Origin: an uncultured Oscillospiraceae bacterium
GTDB taxonomy: Bacteria > Bacillota_A > Clostridia > Oscillospirales > Oscillospiraceae
Direction of reading: 5' to 3'
Assembly (NCBI GenBank): GCA_900762245.1
Contig: CAAFFR010000043.1
Coordinates: forward strand, 1-9,598
Length of the DNA: 9,598 bases
A program made the translations under genes and the position numbers. Within the stretch, counting starts at the first letter, position 1; every line of letters begins with the position of its first letter. Under the pieces are notes generated by a model that was not told the DNA's origin, did no database searches, and saw nothing but the letters and a program-made list of their open reading frames with translations. Positions 4,844 through 9,598 of this stretch are shown piece after piece.

Positions 4844-6961
4844 TTAACACTGCGCTTCTCTTTCCTGGCAGGTAAAGCAGAGAATCTGTTTATCCTTCGC
4901 CATCTCCCGCAGAAGCTTCATTGCAGCCTGCATCCGGCCATCGTCGAAGCGTACCAGCACATCATCCAGCACCAGAGGTGCCTTTGGGGTCAATTCCTCC
5001 GCCACCGCAAGGCGCAGGGCCAGATACAGCTGGTCCATGGTGCCGTCACTGCGCCAGAGTGCATCCCGCAAGGTGTCCTCCGCCTCCGTTCCCGTCTGCA
5101 GGGAGAAATCCTCCTGCATGGTCAGGCGGCGGTAGCGGCCTCCGGTCATGGCGGACAGCAGCTTCTGAGCCCGTTTGGTGATCCGGGGCGCGTAGCGGCG
5201 CTGCAGCTCTGCTTTTGCCGCAGCCAGCGTATCCTGTGCCAGCACCAGGGCGGCATAGGTCTCTTCCAGCTTTGCGATCCGCAGCTGCACCTGCTGCAGC
5301 TGACGATTCAGTTCCTCCCGGTCACCCAGAAGCTCCATACGGCCCTGATACTGGCCCAGACGATTTTGCAGCCGCTGCTGTTCTTCGGCGCAGTCTGCCA
5401 GAAGCTGGGTGGTCTGCTGCTCACTTTGGGGCAGGTGGTCCTCCATGGAGGGCTTTTCCACCGGCTTTACCATGGCGCTTAACGTCTCATGGTGCCGTTT
5501 TGCCTGGGCCGCCTGCTGGCGGGTGCGAAGGCAGGCATTCCAGTTTTCCAGGTCTTCCTGCCAGCGCCGCATCATGTCATCCGGGTCCTGATCGGAACCC
5601 AGCGATTCCCGCTTTTTCCGCAGGACCATCATCCGCACTTCCAGATCGCTTTGGATCTCCCGGTATTCCTTCAGGGCAGTACGGTAAGCTGCCTGATCCT
5701 TTTCAAACTTGCCAATGGGTGTCACCCATTGTTTCCAGTTGGGAGTTCCGTACTTGGCAAGCAGATTTTTTCCCTGCTTTTTGATCCTTACCTTTTCCCA
5801 AATGCCCCAGACAAGGGCCAGCGCACCGCAGACTGCGGCACCGGCGGCATAGATCATTGCCTGCAGGTACCACAATCCCGCCGCAGCCAGCAGGCCCAGA
5901 ATGCCCACAAGGATCAGAATGCCGGGAGCCTTGGTCTTGGTAATTTCCGTGTAAACCTTCGCATCGGCCCGCGCCATTTCCCAGGCGGCTTCCGCTGTCA
6001 TGCCGGTAAAGGGCTCCGGCATCTGGGGAATGATGGGTTCCCGGGGTGCTTCCCGGTATTCCCGTTCCAGGCCGCTGCGCATTTCCAGGAAGGAACGCAG
6101 CTCCCGTACCTTGCTTTCCACCGCCTCCCGTGGGGGCAGCTGGGCACAGATGGCTTCCAGACGGTCCAGTTCCCGCTCCGTTTCCTCCCGGGCAGTTTTG
6201 GCCTGGGCTGTCCGGGCAATCAGCTCTTCCATCTCCCGGTAGGCCAGGGTCTGCTGGTGGTTATACAGCTGCTTCAGCCACAGCTTGATATCTTCCAGAT
6301 TCCGGCGGAGCTTTTTCGTCTGCTCTTCCAGGGTATCCAGTTCCCGCAGCTTTCCTTCCAGCTCCTCCCGGCGTTCTTCTGCCTGGGGCAGCAGTCCGGT
6401 GCGGTGATAACGGCAGCGGTTGCGCAGGGTCTTTAAACTTTCTTCCAGCCGTTCTGCCCCGCCGCTGTCATCACCGGTGGTGACCAGTGCGTTGAGGCGG
6501 CGGCGCAATGCCTCATCCTGCGTCAGAGGCAGGTCTGCATGGCGAATAAAGCCTGCCCGGCGGAACACGGTCTGCTCCACCCCCAGCAGCATCTGACCAC
6601 AGTTGGCGGCTGTCAGCTCTGTCACCGGAAGCCCCGATTCCGTTTCGTAGGCCTTAAATTCCCCCAGAGGAATCCGTCCCTGTGTCCTGCGCTCAATGGT
6701 GATATCCCGTCCATTCCAGTTCAGGTCCATCCGTCCCTCCATAGGGGCACCGGACCAGGGCTGGTAATGGGTTTTGTCTGCCAACCCTGACTTGGTGCTT
6801 TTGCTGCGGGTATCCAGACCATAGAGCATGGCTGCCAGGAAAGCGCACCAGGTACTTTTGCCCCACTCATTGGGAGCGGTGATGATATTCAGCCCCGGCT
6901 CCAGTTCCAAAGTCGCGCGCTCCAGCTTGCCGAAGGTGGCTGTCATACGGTAAATTCTCAC
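4844..6961 (-). CDS. SbcC/Rad50-like ATPase, YhaN type, with membrane hairpin
   Basis: A 705-residue ABC-type SMC-like ATPase. The N-terminal half-domain carries the Walker A APNEWGKST (29-37); the C-terminal half carries an ABC signature region WRSDGTMDQLYLALRLA (636-652) and Walker B PLVLDDV (662-668). Between them lie two charged coiled-coil stretches (about 170-300 and 425-590). At the turn, where Rad50/SbcC has a CxxC zinc hook, there are two hydrophobic segments (about 345-362 and 367-388) joined by a short loop, predicted to form a membrane hairpin. It is shorter than the roughly 960-residue B. subtilis YhaN. The ATG overlaps the end of the nuclease gene by four bases (ATGA), implying translational coupling and a shared complex. 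Probable role: ATP-driven DNA end processing or repair, perhaps at the membrane. Family assignment is firm; the exact orthologue name is less so. Confidence 0.88.
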   Translation of the reverse strand: MRIYRMTATFGKLERATLELEPGLNIITAPNEWGKSTWCAFLAAMLYGLDTRSKSTKSGLADKTHYQPWSGAPMEGRMDLNWNGRDITIERRTQGRIPLGEFKAYETESGLPVTELTAANCGQMLLGVEQTVFRRAGFIRHADLPLTQDEALRRRLNALVTTGDDSGGAERLEESLKTLRNRCRYHRTGLLPQAEERREELEGKLRELDTLEEQTKKLRRNLEDIKLWLKQLYNHQQTLAYREMEELIARTAQAKTAREETERELDRLEAICAQLPPREAVESKVRELRSFLEMRSGLEREYREAPREPIIPQMPEPFTGMTAEAAWEMARADAKVYTEITKTKAPGILILVGILGLLAAAGLWYLQAMIYAAGAAVCGALALVWGIWEKVRIKKQGKNLLAKYGTPNWKQWVTPIGKFEKDQAAYRTALKEYREIQSDLEVRMMVLRKKRESLGSDQDPDDMMRRWQEDLENWNACLRTRQQAAQAKRHHETLSAMVKPVEKPSMEDHLPQSEQQTTQLLADCAEEQQRLQNRLGQYQGRMELLGDREELNRQLQQVQLRIAKLEETYAALVLAQDTLAAAKAELQRRYAPRITKRAQKLLSAMTGGRYRRLTMQEDFSLQTGTEAEDTLRDALWRSDGTMDQLYLALRLAVAEELTPKAPLVLDDVLVRFDDGRMQAAMKLLREMAKDKQILCFTCQEREAQC

Positions 6962-8022
6962 AAGGTGACCTCCCTTCCGCTCAGAAGCTTTCGGGATATC
7001 TCCGCAGCCAGCTGTACCCGGGCAGTATTCTCCGGCTGCTGCTCCATGGTTTTGCGAAGCATATGGAAATAGAGGCCCTCCAGGGTATCCTGATCCGTAT
7101 CCCCCCAGAGGTCCACAGGCTCCTCCGTCCGGTCCCGGAGCTCCAGATTGGGGAAGGCTGCAAATTTCTCTTTCAGCGCTTCCACATCCGGTTTTCCCCA
7201 GCCCGTCAGGGTGATCCGGTAAAAATCCCCGCTTCCCGCGCCGGGCAGCACTGCTTCCAGCGCTAGAGCCGCGTCACTGCCCACATCCACTTCCAGATCG
7301 TAAAAACGCAGGGTGTCCAGACTGATGGCCTGGACCTGCGCTTCCTCACCCAAGGTCACGATGCACACGCCTTTTTCTCCCGTCTCGTCCCAGCCGCGGC
7401 CCATAGGGCAGCCGGGCCATGCGCAGAGGGTATTGCCGCTGCGGAAGGCTCCTGCCTTGTGGATATGTCCCAGGGCCAGATAATCCAGGCCGGAATTACG
7501 GACCTGCAGATTGGTGATGGCATTATAGGGAGAATTCCGCTGGACAGGGTCACCGTGGAAGACACCAACAGCAAATTGTTCCTCCCCTGCTGCCCGGAAG
7601 CCTTCCAGCACAGCTGCACAGTCCATGCTCTGGAATCCCGCACCGTAGACCCGGCAGTTCAGTTCCGGCAATGCCACGGATTCCAGTTTTCCTTTAAAAA
7701 TAAAGACGTTCTTCGGCCAGCTTTCCTCCAGCCAGAGGCTGCCGGGGCCGCAGAAATCGTGGTTGCCAGGTGCGATCATCACCGGCACACCGGTTTCTCC
7801 CAGAGTTTTCTTCACCAGTTCCAGCGTTTCCCGGCTGGGTTTTCCGTCAAAGAGGTCGCCGGAAAGCAGCATCAGATCGCATTTTTCCCGGCGGCACAGA
7901 TCCGCGATCTTGCCGGGGATTTTACGCTGCTGGCTTTGCAGCCATTTGCGCCGGTCTTCCGGGAAGCTCCCAAAGGGAGAATCCAGATGCCAGTCGGCGC
8001 TGTGTAATATCTTCAGTCCCAT
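6958..8022 (-). CDS. SbcD/Mre11-like metallophosphoesterase (YhaO type)
   Basis: A 354-residue DNA-exonuclease-type calcineurin-like phosphoesterase, the likely nuclease partner of the following ATPase. Motifs in order: SADWHLDSP (8-16, metal ligands D10 and H12), SGDLFDG (54-60, D56), GNHDF (86-90, N87 and H88), FHGD (155-158) and GHIH (185-188), a complete two-metal active site. The PGCPMGRGWDETGEKG stretch (203-218) is typical of the YhaO/SbcD branch. The start is placed at ATG 8020-8022, which overlaps the last codons of the ymdB-like gene by ten bases and is preceded by AAAGAG; an in-frame ATG at 8047-8049 would add nine basic residues not typical of the family and has AGGA only three bases away. 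The C-terminal third (about 230-354) corresponds to the capping domain and ATPase-contact region. Confidence 0.92.
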   Translation of the reverse strand: MGLKILHSADWHLDSPFGSFPEDRRKWLQSQQRKIPGKIADLCRREKCDLMLLSGDLFDGKPSRETLELVKKTLGETGVPVMIAPGNHDFCGPGSLWLEESWPKNVFIFKGKLESVALPELNCRVYGAGFQSMDCAAVLEGFRAAGEEQFAVGVFHGDPVQRNSPYNAITNLQVRNSGLDYLALGHIHKAGAFRSGNTLCAWPGCPMGRGWDETGEKGVCIVTLGEEAQVQAISLDTLRFYDLEVDVGSDAALALEAVLPGAGSGDFYRITLTGWGKPDVEALKEKFAAFPNLELRDRTEEPVDLWGDTDQDTLEGLYFHMLRKTMEQQPENTARVQLAAEISRKLLSGREVTL

Positions 8023-8789
8023 TCGTCCACTCTTTCTGCTTTGACGCATTTTCCTGTGGCGCTGTCAATGGTGAACAGCACCGCTTCCATTTTTGTGGGT
8101 CCCTCGGCCCAGCGGTAACGCTCCGTCAGATCTCCCCGAAATTTGGCAATGGACAGGTCCGGCTGGATGCCCAGGATGGAATCCCGGGGGCCGGTCATGC
8201 CAAGGTCTGTCACATAGCCCGTGCCCTTGGGCAAGATACGGGCATCCGCAGTGGGCACATGGGTGTGGGTGCCCCATACCGCGCTGACCCGGCCATCCAG
8301 CAGGTAGCCCATGGCCAGTTTTTCGGAGGTAGCCTCCGCATGGATCTCCACCAGGATGATTTTGGCAGTGATCTGCTTCAAAATTTTGTCGATCATCAGG
8401 AAGGGGTTATCCGGGCCGTAGTCCATATTACAGCGGCCGATGAGGTCGATGACTGCCACATCTCCTGCTTTCGTTTCAAAAATCTGCCAGCCCCGGCCAG
8501 GGACCTGAGGAGCATAATTGGCAGGCCGGATGATCTGGGGGCAGTCCTCCATGTAGTCCACGATCTCCCGCTTGCCCCAGGTGTGGTTGCCCATGGTGAT
8601 GCAGTCGGCGCCGGAATCCAGAATATCCTCTGCCTGATGGGGCAAAATGCCTACCACAGCGGCATTTTCGCCGTTGACCACTACAAAATCCGCTCCGGTC
8701 TTTCGTTTCAACTGCCGCAGATGACGGCGCACCCGGTCAAGACCCGGATTGCCTACCACGTCACCTACCGCCAATACCTTAAATTCCAT
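8013..8789 (-). CDS. ymdB: YmdB-family metallophosphoesterase / phosphodiesterase
   Basis: A 258-residue protein, close to the roughly 264 residues of B. subtilis YmdB, which hydrolyses 2',3'-cyclic nucleotides and influences biofilm versus motility decisions. Conserved motifs: VGDVVGNPG (8-16, metal Asp), NGENA (39-43), MGNHTWGK (66-73), GRCNMD (118-123), EIHAEATSEK (148-157), WGTHTHVPTAD (172-182) and TDLGMTGP (194-201). The start is ATG 8787-8789 with GGAGG (8797-8801) seven bases away; the frame is open to 8906 but the extra 39 residues overlap the promoter and do not look like this family. First gene of a three-gene operon, read from 8818-8846. Its end overlaps the nuclease gene start. 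The pairing of a YmdB-type phosphodiesterase with a YhaO/YhaN-type pair suggests co-expression rather than a proven joint function. Confidence 0.93.
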   Translation of the reverse strand: MEFKVLAVGDVVGNPGLDRVRRHLRQLKRKTGADFVVVNGENAAVVGILPHQAEDILDSGADCITMGNHTWGKREIVDYMEDCPQIIRPANYAPQVPGRGWQIFETKAGDVAVIDLIGRCNMDYGPDNPFLMIDKILKQITAKIILVEIHAEATSEKLAMGYLLDGRVSAVWGTHTHVPTADARILPKGTGYVTDLGMTGPRDSILGIQPDLSIAKFRGDLTERYRWAEGPTKMEAVLFTIDSATGKCVKAERVDEWD

Positions 8790-8817
8790 ACGGTTTCCTC
8801 CAAGGGATATTTGGGTT

Positions 8818-8846
8818 ATTATACTATAGCTTGCCCATTTTCGCAA
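8818..8846 (-). promoter_or_regulatory. Promoter of the ymdB operon
   Basis: Minus strand: TTGCGA (8841-8846), 17-base spacer, TATAAT (8818-8823, perfect). A CTTGC/GCAAG inverted repeat (8829-8833 and 8842-8846 as read on plus) spans the -35 and spacer and could be an operator. Confidence 0.75.
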
Positions 8847-8872
8847 GTGGTCGGATATCCCACGGACCTTGC

Positions 8873-8901
8873 TTGACTCCTTCTCTCTCACCGGGTATAA
8901 T
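8873..8901 (+). promoter_or_regulatory. Promoter of the ygjV-like gene
   Basis: TTGACT (8873-8878), 17-base spacer, TATAAT (8896-8901): 5/6 and 6/6 consensus. Start expected near 8908, giving a leader of about 22 bases. It diverges from the ymdB promoter, with the perfect palindrome GGATATCC (8853-8860) between the two. Confidence 0.82.
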
Positions 8902-8929
8902 AACACCAGCTTTTTTTGAGGTAATATTT

Positions 8930-9427
8930 ATGAACACACTTCTCATTGGCAATCTGATTTCCGGCATTGGCTGTCTGATCATGGTAGCCATCGGACTTCT
9001 GAAAAAGAAGTCCCACATTCTCATCGCCCAGAGCTTCCAGTGCGCCTTTATGGGCTTTGGCAATCTGATTCTTGGCGGTGTCAACGGTTTCATCGCCAAT
9101 GTGGTCAGCATTGTGAGAAATCTGGTATTCGTCAAATGCAAAAGTACCGTGACACTGAAGCTGATCTTCATTGCGGTGCAGCTTCTGCTGTCTCTGGGTT
9201 CCATGGGAGACGGCTGGGTTGCCTGGCTGCCCATTCTGGCAACAGCCCTGTTCACCTGGTTTCTGGACACGAAGCATACTTCCACACTGAAAATCGTCAT
9301 CATTACCACGCAGGTCATGTGGCTGATTTATGACATCTATTACCGCAATTTTGTAGCGGTGACCTTTGATGTCATGACCATGATCTCCAACCTCATCGGC
9401 TTCTTCCTGGTAAGAAATCAAAAATAA
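8930..9427 (+). CDS. YgjV-family inner membrane protein
   Basis: A 165-residue, highly hydrophobic protein with about six or seven predicted membrane segments (near residues 3-22, 30-50, 53-68, 75-92, 97-112, 119-136 and 142-161), short loops and a basic Lys cluster at 25-27. The segment pattern, the size, and the WLIYDIYYRNF motif (131-141) fit the YgjV family of small membrane proteins of unknown function. The start at ATG 8930-8932 follows GAGGT (8918-8922); the frame is open from 8831, but the promoter lies inside that extension, which rules it out. It is monocistronic, divergent from the ymdB operon, and ends in a GC-rich hairpin. Substrate or role cannot be told from the sequence; transport or sensing are only possibilities. 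Confidence 0.8.
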   Translation: MNTLLIGNLISGIGCLIMVAIGLLKKKSHILIAQSFQCAFMGFGNLILGGVNGFIANVVSIVRNLVFVKCKSTVTLKLIFIAVQLLLSLGSMGDGWVAWLPILATALFTWFLDTKHTSTLKIVIITTQVMWLIYDIYYRNFVAVTFDVMTMISNLIGFFLVRNQK

Positions 9428-9435
9428 TGCTTATA

Positions 9436-9459
9436 GGGCGGGAATTTTCATTCCCGCCC
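9436..9459 (+). terminator. Hairpin after the ygjV-like gene
   Basis: Perfect 10-bp stem GGGCGGGAAT (9436-9445) with ATTCCCGCCC (9450-9459), loop TTTC, eight bases after the stop codon. No T-run follows, as with the hairpins at 3820-3850 and 4797-4829. Confidence 0.65.
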
Positions 9460-9461
9460 CC

Positions 9462-9598
9462 AGACTGTTGAAAAAGCTTCGCAGAATTTTTCGCGTAAGC
9501 GAAAAACAAAGTCTAAAACATTTTGTGTCAGGGCGTGTACCTGACACAAAATACTTCTCAGGCTGCAAGTGTACGAGTTGTGCGCCAACGGCGCACAA
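9462..9598. repeat. Stem-loop-rich intergenic element, cut by the window edge
   Basis: Starts near CAGACTGTTGAAAAAGC and holds three perfect palindromes in tandem: TTTTTCGC-GTAA-GCGAAAAA (9487-9506); a 13-bp stem ATTTTGTGTCAGG (9520-9532) with its complement (9540-9552) around a 7-base loop; and TTGTGCGCC-AAC-GGCGCACAA (9578-9598), which ends exactly at the window edge. There is no ORF of note. The dense, unrelated hairpins suggest a non-coding mobile element (MITE-like) or a structured RNA. Confidence 0.5.

Noticed and set aside
5489..6436. Open frame of 315 codons on the plus strand opposite the ATPase gene
   Set aside because: Shadow of the coiled-coil coding strand; rich in Pro, Phe, Gln and His with no domain or translation signal.
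7770..8876. Open frame of 368 codons on the plus strand opposite the two phosphoesterase genes
   Set aside because: Runs across two convincing minus-strand genes and their promoter; no recognisable domain.
8790..8906. N-terminal extension of the ymdB-like protein by 39 residues
   Set aside because: Overlaps the -10/-35 promoter and ignores the GGAGG next to ATG 8787-8789; YmdB proteins start at the MxFKVLxVGD motif.

Overview
The window looks like a chromosomal segment of a gut-type Firmicute, most likely the class Clostridia and probably near Oscillospiraceae. This is inferred from strong AGGAGG-type ribosome binding sites, GC-rich codon use in the housekeeping genes, GC-rich intergenic hairpins, and gene families typical of that group (long-form class II aldolase, YmdB, YhaN/YhaO-like pair, EcsC-SHOCT protein). 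No rRNA, tRNA, CRISPR array, integrase or intact transposase gene was seen.

Layout. Positions 1-558 hold the 3' end of a class II fructose-bisphosphate aldolase gene with a textbook terminator. Positions 559-944 are intergenic, with palindromic repeats and a possible promoter. Positions 945-1991 carry an AT-richer EcsC/SHOCT-domain gene bracketed by two decayed copies of the same hairpin repeat. Positions 2214-3806 encode peptide chain release factor 3 (prfC), preceded by a candidate 7-codon leader ORF ending Pro-Pro-stop and a possible Shine-Dalgarno-masking hairpin. After prfC comes a terminator that serves both strands.

The most interesting part lies between 3900 and 4610 on the minus strand. 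Four tiny genes of 27, 25, 23 and 24 codons run in one direction, each with its own strong ribosome binding site. They encode related peptides sharing a K-N-L-[VI]-[RK]-[GA]-M-Q-[EN]-[IY]-G-E-M core with variable tails. They are read from one extended -10 promoter (TGC-TATAAT). Upstream of it lie two perfect 8-bp direct repeats exactly 21 bp apart, the geometry used by LytTR-family response regulators of the AgrA/ComE/PlnC type. The transcript ends at the terminator shared with prfC. This resembles a quorum-regulated leaderless or PSM-like peptide operon, or a set of conserved-leader/variable-core precursors. No maturation or export gene is visible.

Positions 4844-8789 are a compact minus-strand operon, ymdB-like, then a YhaO/SbcD-like nuclease, then a YhaN/SbcC-like ATPase, with overlapping genes and a clear promoter at 8818-8846. 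Diverging from it is a YgjV-family membrane protein gene (8930-9427) with its own near-consensus promoter. The window ends in a stem-loop-rich intergenic repeat (about 9462-9598) that continues beyond the edge.
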